Position numbers and translations under genes: made by a program. A DNA stretch of 6,136 bases from Porphyrobacter sp. (GTDB taxonomy: Bacteria > Pseudomonadota > Alphaproteobacteria > Sphingomonadales > Sphingomonadaceae). Position 1 is the first letter of the stretch. Each line of letters opens with the position of its first letter. The notes under the pieces are model-generated. The model had not been told where the DNA came from and did no database searches. It saw only the letters and a program-made list of their open reading frames with translations. Shown here piece after piece: positions 1 to 5,436 of the stretch. The stretch lies in assembly GCA_018991295.1 (NCBI GenBank), contig JAGKSZ010000215.1:1-6136 (forward strand), given 5' to 3'.

Positions 1-39
1 ATTACGAATGATGTGCTCTACCGACTGAGCTAAAGCGGC
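1..39 (-). tRNA. tRNA-Thr (anticodon CGT), 5' half, cut by window edge
   Basis: Read on the minus strand from position 39, the sequence gives acceptor 5' strand GCCGCTT, TA at positions 8-9, D-stem GCTC/GAGC around the loop AGTCGGTA (with the conserved GG), A26, anticodon 5' arm CATCA and loop TTCGTAA. Standard numbering puts CGT at tRNA positions 34-36 (window 6-4), which reads the threonine codon ACG. The variable loop, T-arm and 3' acceptor strand lie outside the window, so the acceptor pairing cannot be checked. The D-stem is fully paired. The identity rests on the anticodon and on resemblance to known bacterial tRNA-Thr 5' halves. Confidence 0.9.
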
Positions 40-60
40 GCGCCGTTTGGGCAGGGGGGC

Positions 61-89
61 GCTTTAGCTACGGTGGGGGCGGGTGGCAA
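61..89 (-). promoter_or_regulatory. Putative promoter of tRNA-Thr
   Basis: On the minus strand TTGCCA (positions 89-84) is followed after 17 nt by TAAAGC (66-61), a fair -35/-10 pair. Initiation would fall near 54, about 15 nt before the tRNA 5' end at 39. The -35 hexamer and the spacing are the same as those seen for the tRNA-Pro gene nearby. The -10 box is imperfect; an overlapping GCTAAA with a 15-nt spacer is an alternative. Inferred from sequence only. Confidence 0.45.
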
Positions 90-246
90 CGGGTTTTGTG
101 AAAGCGGACGGAATGATGCCCCATTGCGCCGCATTGGGCCTGCTCCACTGGGCACAGGAACCACGCCAACGCGCTGCAATCAGCTGAATTTTCGCCAGCA
201 GTGGCAGGCGCACCGATGCGGGGGAGTTGGGAAAAGGGGGAAAATT

Positions 247-337
247 CCACTGGTCGGGACGAGAGGATTCGAACCTCCGACCCCCACACCCCCAGTGTGA
301 TGCGCTACCAGGCTGCGCTACGTCCCGTCACCAGTGG
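247..337 (-). repeat. 8-bp inverted repeat flanking tRNA-Pro (extended acceptor stem)
   Basis: The plus-strand sequence CCACTGGT (247-254) and its exact reverse complement ACCAGTGG (330-337) bracket the tRNA. In the minus-strand transcript the leader CCACTGGT, then GA, then the tRNA, then ACCAGTGG could pair. That would lengthen the acceptor helix by 8 bp beyond a two-nucleotide bulge and bury the discriminator and CCA in duplex. The pairing is read directly from the sequence; any role in processing or termination is inference. Confidence 0.7.
251..327 (-). tRNA. tRNA-Pro (anticodon GGG), complete, CCA encoded
   Basis: The 77-nt gene reads from 327 down to 251. The acceptor CGGGACG pairs perfectly with CGTCCCG, and C1-G72 is the usual signature of bacterial tRNA-Pro. 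The D-stem GCGC/GCGC encloses AGCCTGGTA. The anticodon stem TCACA/TGTGG has one T-G pair at its base and presents the loop CTGGGGG, giving anticodon GGG for the codon CCC. The T-arm is GGAGG/CCTCT with loop TTCGAAT. The discriminator A73 and a genomically encoded CCA follow (complement of tggt, 251-254). The gene is intact. Unusually, the 8 nt just beyond the leader dinucleotide are complementary to the CCA end plus trailer (separate entry). Confidence 0.97.
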
Positions 338-344
338 AGGGGCG

Positions 345-373
345 CCTATAGGGCCCGATACCGGGGCTGGCAA
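345..373 (-). promoter_or_regulatory. Putative promoter of tRNA-Pro
   Basis: On the minus strand TTGCCA (373-368) and TATAGG (350-345) are separated by 17 nt. A start about 7 nt downstream of the -10 box would lie near 338, so the primary leader would be only about 11 nt long. It would consist almost entirely of the CCACTGGT arm of the inverted repeat around the tRNA. Good spacing and closeness to the gene support the call; there is no experimental evidence. Confidence 0.55.
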
Positions 374-470
374 GCCGTGTTTGTTGGCGGCTGTCTGTCG
401 CGGGCGATCCGCGAACGCGCTGGAGCCGATCCATACTGTGGCCGCGCCACAACGCCCTTTGGTGCAAAGA

Positions 471-499
471 TTGCGGGCTTCTTGCATTGCTGCTAGGCG
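471..499 (+). promoter_or_regulatory. Weak candidate promoter for yajC-secD-secF
   Basis: TTGCGG (471-476) is followed by GCTAGG at 492-497 (15-nt spacer), or by TAGGCG at 494-499 (17-nt spacer). The position, about 70 nt before the yajC start, is plausible and no other gene occupies 328-567. Both hexamers are poor matches, so this is only the best candidate I found for an operon that must have a promoter upstream of 568. Confidence 0.2.
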
Positions 500-567
500 C
501 GCCCACTTGGACGACACGGGGCTCGCGCTCCGGACGAACTTCACGGGATCTGACAGGCTCACCACGC

Positions 568-894
568 ATGACAATCGACCTACTCGCCGCCGCAGCAGGG
601 GCCGCCGACGCGCCGCCCGCCTGGATCAGCTTCCTGCCGATCATCGGCATGATCGCGATCTTCTGGTTCCTGATCATCGCGCCGCAGATGAAGAAGCAGA
701 AGCAGCACCAGGAAAAGATCAACGGCGTCAAGAAGGGCGACCAGGTCATCACCGCTGGCGGATTGCTGGGCAAGGTGGTGAAGGTTGACGATGTCTATGT
801 CGAGCTGGAGCTGGGCACGAATGTCCGCGTCAAGGCGGTCAAGGCGACGCTGGGCGACATTGTTCCGCCCGGCGGCAGTCCTGCCAACGATTGA
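568..894 (+). CDS. yajC: Preprotein translocase accessory subunit YajC
   Basis: This 108-aa inner-membrane protein belongs to the YajC family, the small partner of SecD and SecF in the Sec holotranslocon. A short Ala-rich N-terminus leads into one membrane segment at about residues 18-38 (WISFLPIIGMIAIFWFLII). The family hallmark follows: APQMKKQKQHQEKINGVKKGD at about 38-58, then QVITAGGLLGKV (59-70), the small cytoplasmic beta domain. The ATG at 568 is chosen because the protein begins just before the membrane segment, as in relatives; in-frame codons upstream have no family likeness. The ribosome binding site is weak (AGG at 555-557). It is the first gene of the operon, 64 nt before secD. 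Length is normal for the family. Confidence 0.96.
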   Translation: MTIDLLAAAAGAADAPPAWISFLPIIGMIAIFWFLIIAPQMKKQKQHQEKINGVKKGDQVITAGGLLGKVVKVDDVYVELELGTNVRVKAVKATLGDIVPPGGSPAND

Positions 895-895
895 T

Positions 896-924
896 CCGGC
901 GCATGGGCCCGGTGGCCCGGCGCA
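896..924 (+). repeat. Stem-loop flanked by 8-bp direct repeats in the yajC-secD gap
   Basis: GGGCC (905-909) and GGCCC (914-918) can form a 5-bp hairpin with loop CGGT, and CCGGCGCA occurs on both sides, at 896-903 and 917-924. A short ATTTT follows at 926-930 but is separated from the stem by several bases, so this is not a good intrinsic terminator. It could slow exonucleases or tune secD expression relative to yajC; that is speculation. Confidence 0.35.
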
Positions 925-958
925 CATTTTCATTCCTTGCGTGTGAGACCCTGACGCA

Positions 959-2548
959 ATGCTCGACTTTCCCCTCTGGAAGAAGCTCTCGCTGTGGGCG
1001 GTGACGCTTGCCGCCTCGCTGCTGGCGCTGCCTTCGCTTGCCAATGTGGCGGGGCTCGCCTGGCCCGGCGCGCTGCCCAATCCGCAGGTCAACCTCGGGC
1101 TCGATCTTGCCGGCGGCTCGCACCTGCTGCTTGAGGCCAAGGCGGGCGATGTGCGCGCTCAGCGGCTTGAGAACATGGAGGAAAGTGTCCGCCAGCTGAT
1201 GCGCGGCGCAACCCCCAGGATCCGTATTGGGGATGTCTCCACGGCTGATGGCAAGCTGTCCTTCATGCTTGAAAACGCCGCCGATATTGATCGCGCGCGC
1301 GGGCTGATCGAGCCGACCATGCAGGGCGCCAGCACGGTGCGCGAGTGGGAACTGACCGTCGTGGACGGGCAGCGCATGGTGCTCTCTCAGACCGATGCCG
1401 GGATCAATCAGGCGATCGACGATGCGATGGACAGCGCCACCGAAGTGGTCCGCCGCCGCATCGATGAACTGGGCACGCGCGAGCCGACCATCATCCGGCA
1501 GGGCGATACCCGCATCGTGGTGCAGGTGCCCGGACTTCAGGACCCTGATGCGCTCAAGAAGCTGCTGGGCCAGACCGCGCAGCTCGAATTCAAGCTGGTC
1601 GATCAGGATGCGCTGCTGACCAATATCCAGGCCGGCATCGCCCCTCCGGGCAGCCAGATCGTGCCCTATCCGGAAAGTCAGGTCGGGGCGATCGCGGTCA
1701 AGCGGCTGGGCGGGATCCGCGGCGATAACCTCACCGGCGCGCAGGCGGGCGTGGATCAGCGCACCAACGAAAGCATCGTCACGATCAGCTTCGATGCGCA
1801 AGGCGGGGCGAAGTTTGCCAAGCTGACCACCGAGAATGTCGGAAAGCCCTTCGCCATCATCCTTGATGGGCAGGTGCTCTCGGCGCCCAACATCAATGAA
1901 CCGATCATCGGCGGCAATGCGCAGATTTCGGGGAGCTTCACCCCCGAGACCGCCAACCAGCTCGCCATCGCGCTGCGTTCGGGCGCGCTGCCGGTGCCGC
2001 TGGCCGTGGTGGAAGAACGCACCGTGGGGCCGGACCTTGGCGCGGATTCGATCCGCAAGGGGCTGCTCGCCATGGGCATCGGCAGCCTTGCGGTGATCGC
2101 GCTGATGGTGGCGACCTATGGCCGCTTCGGCGTCTATGCTTGCGTGGCGCTGGTGTTCAACGTGCTGATGCTGCTGGGCATCATGGCGCTGGGCGGGTTC
2201 ACGCTGACGCTGCCGGGGATCGCGGGCTTTGTCATCACCATCGGTGCGGCGGTCGACGCCAACGTGCTGATCAACGAACGCATCCGCGAAGAACGCGCCC
2301 GCGGCCGAAAGGTCATCGCCGCGGTGGAGACCGGCTACAAGGAAGCCAGCCGCGCGATCTGGGACGCCAACCTCACCAACGTGATTTCCGGTCTGGCGCT
2401 GTTTGCCTTCGGTTCCGGGCCGGTAAAGGGCTTTGCGGTGGTGCTGGTGATCGGCATTGCCACATCGGTGTTCACCGGGGTGACCCTGACCCGATTGTTC
2501 GTCGCCGGGTGGCTGCGCAAGGCGCGCCCCAACGACATCTCGATTTAA
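959..2548 (+). CDS. secD: Protein translocase subunit SecD
   Basis: SecD, with SecF, uses the proton motive force to help pull secreted proteins across the inner membrane after SecYEG/SecA. The 529 residues show a first membrane helix (about 9-30), the conserved NLGLDLAGGSHLLLE motif (45-59) opening the large periplasmic domain (to about 360), then five more helices (about 368-386, 392-412, 419-438, 470-486, 491-514). Helix 4 carries PGIAGFVITIGAAVDANVLINERIREE (419-445); Asp433 matches the helix-4 aspartate implicated in proton coupling in SecDF. The usual GMAVDAN is GAAVDAN here. The protein is shorter than E. coli SecD (615 aa) but typical for alphaproteobacteria. ATG at 959 is used; the ribosome binding site is weak. 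Its stop overlaps the secF Shine-Dalgarno sequence. Confidence 0.98.
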   Translation: MLDFPLWKKLSLWAVTLAASLLALPSLANVAGLAWPGALPNPQVNLGLDLAGGSHLLLEAKAGDVRAQRLENMEESVRQLMRGATPRIRIGDVSTADGKLSFMLENAADIDRARGLIEPTMQGASTVREWELTVVDGQRMVLSQTDAGINQAIDDAMDSATEVVRRRIDELGTREPTIIRQGDTRIVVQVPGLQDPDALKKLLGQTAQLEFKLVDQDALLTNIQAGIAPPGSQIVPYPESQVGAIAVKRLGGIRGDNLTGAQAGVDQRTNESIVTISFDAQGGAKFAKLTTENVGKPFAIILDGQVLSAPNINEPIIGGNAQISGSFTPETANQLAIALRSGALPVPLAVVEERTVGPDLGADSIRKGLLAMGIGSLAVIALMVATYGRFGVYACVALVFNVLMLLGIMALGGFTLTLPGIAGFVITIGAAVDANVLINERIREERARGRKVIAAVETGYKEASRAIWDANLTNVISGLALFAFGSGPVKGFAVVLVIGIATSVFTGVTLTRLFVAGWLRKARPNDISI

Positions 2549-2561
2549 GGAGCGCAGCATC

Positions 2562-3539
2562 ATGAAACTCCTGAAGCTCGTCCCCGACAACACCAACATC
2601 CAGTTCCTGAAGCTGCGCATCCCGTTTTTCGTGCTGAGCCTTGTGCTGATCTTCGGCAGTTGGGCAGCGGTGGCGGTCAATGGCCTCAACTTCGGCGTGG
2701 ATTTTGCCGGCGGGCAGGAAGTGCGCATGACCTTCCAGCAGCGCGAAACCGCACCGATCCCGTCCTTGCGCGAGCTGGTCGGCGGGCTCGGCTATGGCGA
2801 GCCGGTGGTGCAGGAATTCGGCGCGCCCAATCAGGTCTCGATCCGCGTGCCCCTGCCCGAAGGCACCGAGAGCACCCCCGGCGCGGCTGCTGCCATCGGT
2901 GACAAGGTGATCGCATCCGTCCAGCAGGCCTATCCCGATGCCCGCCGTGACGGGAATGATACCGTGTCCGGCAAGGTCGCAGGCGAGTTCCGCGATTCTG
3001 CGATCCTCGCGCTGCTGGCGGCGATGGCGGCGGTTTCGCTTTATATCTGGGTGCGTTTCGAATGGCAGTTTGGCGTGGGCGCGATGTTCGCGCTGGTGCA
3101 TGACGTGTCGGTGACGGTGGGCCTGTTTGCGCTCACGCAGATGGAGTTCAGCCTTCAGATCGTTGCCGCGATCCTCGCCATTATCGGCTATTCGCTGAAC
3201 GATACCATCGTCGTTTATGACCGCATCCGCGAGAACCTGAAGAAGTATCGCAAGATGGAAATGGGCGCGCTGCTCGATCTGTCGGTCAATGAAACGCTGG
3301 CGCGCACGGTGATGACGTCACTGACGCTGTTTGTGGCGCTGATCCCGCTGCTGATCTTCGGCCCGCCGAGCCTGTTCGGCATGGTCGCGGCGATCACCGT
3401 GGGCCTGTTTATCGGCACCTATTCCTCGATCTACATGGCCGGGCCGCTGCTGATCTGGATGGGCGTGACGACAAGCAGCTTCGTGCCGACCGAAACCGCG
3501 CTCGACAAACAGGAAAAGATCGCGCGCGGGGAAGTTTAA
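2562..3539 (+). CDS. secF: Protein translocase subunit SecF
   Basis: SecF pairs with SecD in the membrane as the second half of an RND-like proton-driven module of the Sec system. The 325-aa protein has helix 1 at about 20-40, the SecF signature GVDFAGG (45-51), a small periplasmic domain to about 140, then five helices from about 145 to 303. YSLNDTIVVYDRIREN (210-225) is the family motif; Asp214 and Arg248 (in LARTVMTSLT) have the same 34-residue spacing as the functional Asp/Arg pair known in Thermus SecDF. AAGGAG at 2547-2552 overlaps the secD stop codon and sits 9 nt before the ATG, suggesting translational coupling. The C-terminal tail is short and charged. It is the last gene of the operon; the next gene converges. 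Confidence 0.98.
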   Translation: MKLLKLVPDNTNIQFLKLRIPFFVLSLVLIFGSWAAVAVNGLNFGVDFAGGQEVRMTFQQRETAPIPSLRELVGGLGYGEPVVQEFGAPNQVSIRVPLPEGTESTPGAAAAIGDKVIASVQQAYPDARRDGNDTVSGKVAGEFRDSAILALLAAMAAVSLYIWVRFEWQFGVGAMFALVHDVSVTVGLFALTQMEFSLQIVAAILAIIGYSLNDTIVVYDRIRENLKKYRKMEMGALLDLSVNETLARTVMTSLTLFVALIPLLIFGPPSLFGMVAAITVGLFIGTYSSIYMAGPLLIWMGVTTSSFVPTETALDKQEKIARGEV

Positions 3540-3544
3540 GGGCG

Positions 3545-3562
3545 GCGGGGCTCAGGCCTCGC
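3545..3562. terminator. Possible bidirectional stem-loop between secF and the glycosyltransferase gene
   Basis: GCGGGGC (3545-3551), loop TCAG, GCCTCGC (3556-3562) forms a 7-bp stem with one G-U pair in the plus-strand RNA. It lies right after the secF stop and overlaps the final codons and stop of the convergent gene. No T-run follows on either strand, so it would be an atypical terminator at best. It is the only hairpin I see where both transcripts must end. Confidence 0.3.
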
Positions 3563-4736
3563 TCACCAGACTATCATAATGCGCGGTCAGCGCGGCTGCG
3601 TTGGCCTCCCAGCTGAAGCTTTCGGTGAGCGCCGCCACCGCTTCACGCGCAGGCGGGGCGGCGAGAATGTCCAGCACGCCTGCCGCCACCGCCTCGGGTG
3701 TGCGTTCAACCAATCGCCCCGCCACATCGCTGGCGATCAGCTCGCGTGCGCCGCCGACATCGCAGGTCACCACCGGGGTTCCGCAGGCGAGCGCCTCGAC
3801 CCAGGCATTGGCAAGGCCTTCATTGGCGGTCGGCAGCACCATCACATCGGCCGCTGACAGGATCAGCGGCATCAGATCATGGTCGATCGAGCCTGCAAAA
3901 AACACGCGGCTCTCCACACCCTCGCGTGCGGCCAGCGCCCGCAATGCCGCCTCGTCCTCGCCCTTGCCGATCAGCACCAGCCGCGCCTCGGGGATTGCCT
4001 TGAGCGCAGCGATCGCGATGGCCTGACCCTTGCGCGCAATCAGCGCGCCCACACAGGCCAGCAGCGGCGCATTGTCGGGCAGGGCAAAGCCCAGTTCCTC
4101 GCTCAGCTGACGGCGCAATTGCGGGTGCGCAAAGGGGCGGAAGCGGTCGCGGTCAAGGCCGGTATAATGCAGCGTGATACGGTCCTCGGGCATGCCCATC
4201 GCGGCCATCTGCCGTGCCAGATCGCGGCTCACCGCAAGCAGGCCTGCCGCCTGCTGCGATGCCGCCACCATCTGCGCGCGCGCCGCATCATGCTGGCCCC
4301 AATAGGTGATATCGCTCCCCCGCGCCTTGATCGAAAGCGGGCGGCCCAGCGCACCGGCGATTTCGGCAGCGGCGGGTCCATCGGGGAAGAAGAACTGCGC
4401 GTCCACGATATCCACCCGCGTCTCGGCATCAATCGCTCGCACCAGCGGCAGCGCCGCGCGCGCAATCGCTCCGGCATTGCGCCGTGCACCGATGCGCGGG
4501 ATCAGGGTGAAGCGCGGGCGGTGCACGGTGATGCCGCCTTCCTCAGCTCGCACCGGCAGACCCGCCAGCGCCCGGTAACGCCCCAGCACCAGCGGCGGCA
4601 GGCCGATGGGGTTCACCACCGTCACCCGCCAATCCCCGCGCCTCGCCAGCGCCTCCAGCGACCGCGCCACAAAGGTCCCGAACCGGGGTGTCACCGGATT
4701 GGGATAGAGCGTGGAAAGGACAAGGACGTGTTTCAC
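3552..4736 (-). CDS. Glycosyltransferase family 4 (GT-B fold) protein
   Basis: This 394-aa protein is probably a cytoplasmic or membrane-associated enzyme moving a sugar from an activated nucleotide donor to a glycan or lipid acceptor. The N-terminal domain starts MKHVLVLSTLYPNPVTPRFGTFV, the usual GT4 opening strand and loop; IKARGSDITYWG (136-147) is also typical. The C-terminal domain has CVGALIARKGQ (228-238, with Lys236), VLIGKGEDE (254-262) and the EX7E donor-site motif EGLANAWVE (Glu306, Glu314) followed by ALACGTPVVTCDVGG. All expected landmarks are present, so it should be active; donor, acceptor and product cannot be told. It starts with GTG (4736-4734), preceded by TTAGGA at 4750-4745. 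It lies 25 nt downstream of the regulator gene, probably in one transcript. Exopolysaccharide or lipid glycosylation is inference. Confidence 0.9.
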   Translation of the reverse strand: MKHVLVLSTLYPNPVTPRFGTFVARSLEALARRGDWRVTVVNPIGLPPLVLGRYRALAGLPVRAEEGGITVHRPRFTLIPRIGARRNAGAIARAALPLVRAIDAETRVDIVDAQFFFPDGPAAAEIAGALGRPLSIKARGSDITYWGQHDAARAQMVAASQQAAGLLAVSRDLARQMAAMGMPEDRITLHYTGLDRDRFRPFAHPQLRRQLSEELGFALPDNAPLLACVGALIARKGQAIAIAALKAIPEARLVLIGKGEDEAALRALAAREGVESRVFFAGSIDHDLMPLILSAADVMVLPTANEGLANAWVEALACGTPVVTCDVGGARELIASDVAGRLVERTPEAVAAGVLDILAAPPAREAVAALTESFSWEANAAALTAHYDSLVSEA

Positions 4737-4761
4737 GAGGGCGGTCCTAACCGTGCACGCG

Positions 4762-5340
4762 TTAAAGCGCTCTCACCAGCATGAAGGCCACCGCCACCCA
4801 TGGGGGATTATCTACCACCACCTGCTTTTGCCCCGCACCGGGCGGCAGCAGGCCGACAAGGCTGCCGCGCCGGTCGATCAGCCGCCCGAAGGCAAAGCGC
4901 CCGCCGGGGCGCGGGACAAGGCAATCGCGGTTGATCGCCTGCGCGGTGTCTTCCGGGGCGAGCGCCCGCAGCCACACAAGGTCGCCGGGGCGATATTCGC
5001 CCACGCTTGCAGTGACCGAAAGGACCAGCGGCGCTGGGCCGTCTTCGGGCGAAAGCGCGCTGGGCGCCACCGCCTCGCGCGGGGCGGACAGCGCCTCAGC
5101 GCCGCCTGCGCCCAGTTCCGCGACAATCTGCGCAGGGGCCGCAGTCTGGCTGCGGATGAGGCTCGCGGGCGGCACATCGAGCGCGGCGGCGATCTTGTTG
5201 AGCCAGCTGACCGAAAGCTGGCGCATCCCCGTCTCCAGCCGTCCGATGGTCTGGGCGGTGGTGGCCGGCTGGCAGGCGGCGGCAAGATCGGCCAGCGTCA
5301 GGCCCTTGGCCTTGCGGATATCGCGGATGCGGTTGGTCAT
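4762..5340 (-). CDS. XRE-family helix-turn-helix protein with C-terminal domain perhaps S24-like
   Basis: This 192-aa probable transcription regulator starts with an XRE/Cro-type helix-turn-helix: IRDIRKAKGLTLADLAAAC (5-23), TIGRLETGMRQLSVSWLNKIAAALDVPPASLI (31-62). An Ala/Pro-rich linker (about 65-103) leads to a C-terminal domain with SVTASVGEYRPGDLVWLRALAP (108-129) and GGRFAFGRLIDRRGSLVGLLPPG (146-168). It resembles the beta-rich domain of LexA/CI-type (S24) proteins in layout. I do not see the Ser-Met of the active peptidases, so self-cleavage is not indicated. The ATG at 5340-5338 gives the natural XRE N-terminus; AGGGG precedes it closely. It is divergent from the DUF6456 gene and upstream of the glycosyltransferase gene, so autoregulation or control of either neighbour is plausible. 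Targets are unknown. Confidence 0.85.
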   Translation of the reverse strand: MTNRIRDIRKAKGLTLADLAAACQPATTAQTIGRLETGMRQLSVSWLNKIAAALDVPPASLIRSQTAAPAQIVAELGAGGAEALSAPREAVAPSALSPEDGPAPLVLSVTASVGEYRPGDLVWLRALAPEDTAQAINRDCLVPRPGGRFAFGRLIDRRGSLVGLLPPGAGQKQVVVDNPPWVAVAFMLVRAL

Positions 5341-5349
5341 GAGCCCCTG

Positions 5350-5405
5350 TTGCCAAATTTAACCGGATTGGTTTTTTCTTTCCTACAGATGCGCCGTCTT
5401 GGCAA
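5350..5405. promoter_or_regulatory. Divergent intergenic region with TTGCCAA / TTGGCAA inverted repeat
   Basis: TTGCCAA (5350-5356) and its exact reverse complement TTGGCAA (5399-5405) lie 42 nt apart between two divergent genes. Each reads TTGCCA toward the gene it faces away from, the hexamer seen as the -35 box of both tRNA promoters here. I could not find a convincing -10 box at 16-18 nt from either copy. They may be -35 elements with weak -10 boxes, or protein-binding half-sites. A pyrimidine-rich tract (5372-5384) lies between them. Confidence 0.3.
5361..5373. promoter_or_regulatory. Candidate operator AACC-N5-GGTT upstream of the XRE gene
   Basis: AACC (5361-5364) and GGTT (5370-5373) form an inverted repeat with a 5-nt centre (GGATT), about 20-30 nt before the XRE start codon. 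The same half-site extended to AACCGGA recurs at 5421-5427 in front of the divergent gene. Placement and repetition fit an operator for the adjacent helix-turn-helix protein, but the half-sites are only 4 bp long, so chance is not excluded. Confidence 0.35.
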
Positions 5406-5411
5406 GTCCTT

Positions 5412-5431
5412 CGGTTCCATAACCGGAGGAA
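5412..5431 (+). promoter_or_regulatory. Hairpin/operator CGGTT-CCAT-AACCG abutting a strong Shine-Dalgarno
   Basis: CGGTT (5412-5416) and AACCG (5421-5425) form a perfect 5-bp inverted repeat around CCAT. The Shine-Dalgarno GGAGGAA (5425-5431) begins at its last base, 5 nt before the ATG at 5437. As DNA it could be a second operator carrying the AACC/GGTT half-sites; as RNA it is a short hairpin next to the ribosome binding site. The strong Shine-Dalgarno also settles the start of the following gene. Confidence 0.45.
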
Positions 5432-5436
5432 CCCCC

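Noticed and set aside
122..141. Near-tandem 10-bp repeat CATTGCGCCG / CATTGGGCCT between the tRNAs
   Set aside because: Only 8 of 10 bases match, with two copies and no longer array; easily chance in GC-rich DNA.
487..567. N-terminal extension of yajC from an in-frame start at 487
   Set aside because: The 27 extra residues are Arg-rich and unlike YajC, which begins shortly before its single membrane helix.
201..788. 195-aa plus-strand frame running through tRNA-Pro into yajC
   Set aside because: It crosses a complete tRNA gene on the other strand and overlaps yajC out of frame; its sequence is Arg-rich and unlike any family.
926..930. ATTTT after the yajC-secD hairpin as an intrinsic terminator
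   Set aside because: The T-run is short and separated from the stem by 7 bases, and terminating here would cut secD off from its operon.
839..2728. 629-aa open frame on the minus strand opposite secD
   Set aside because: It lies antisense to a clearly recognised secD, is rich in Arg/His/Asp/Gln as expected from the complement of GC-biased codons, and shows no domain. It is a shadow of the real gene.
3879..4784. 301-aa plus-strand frame opposite the glycosyltransferase
   Set aside because: Antisense to a gene with all GT4 landmarks; the composition is that of a complement frame (many Arg, His, Gln).
5372..5384. Pyrimidine-rich tract as a terminator T-run
   Set aside because: It lies between two divergent gene starts where no transcript should end, and no GC-rich stem precedes it directly.
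4711..5436. Upstream extension of the DUF6456 reading frame by 242 codons
   Set aside because: The extension runs antisense through the XRE gene and has no family resemblance. The ATG at 5437 has a strong Shine-Dalgarno and the expected N-terminus.
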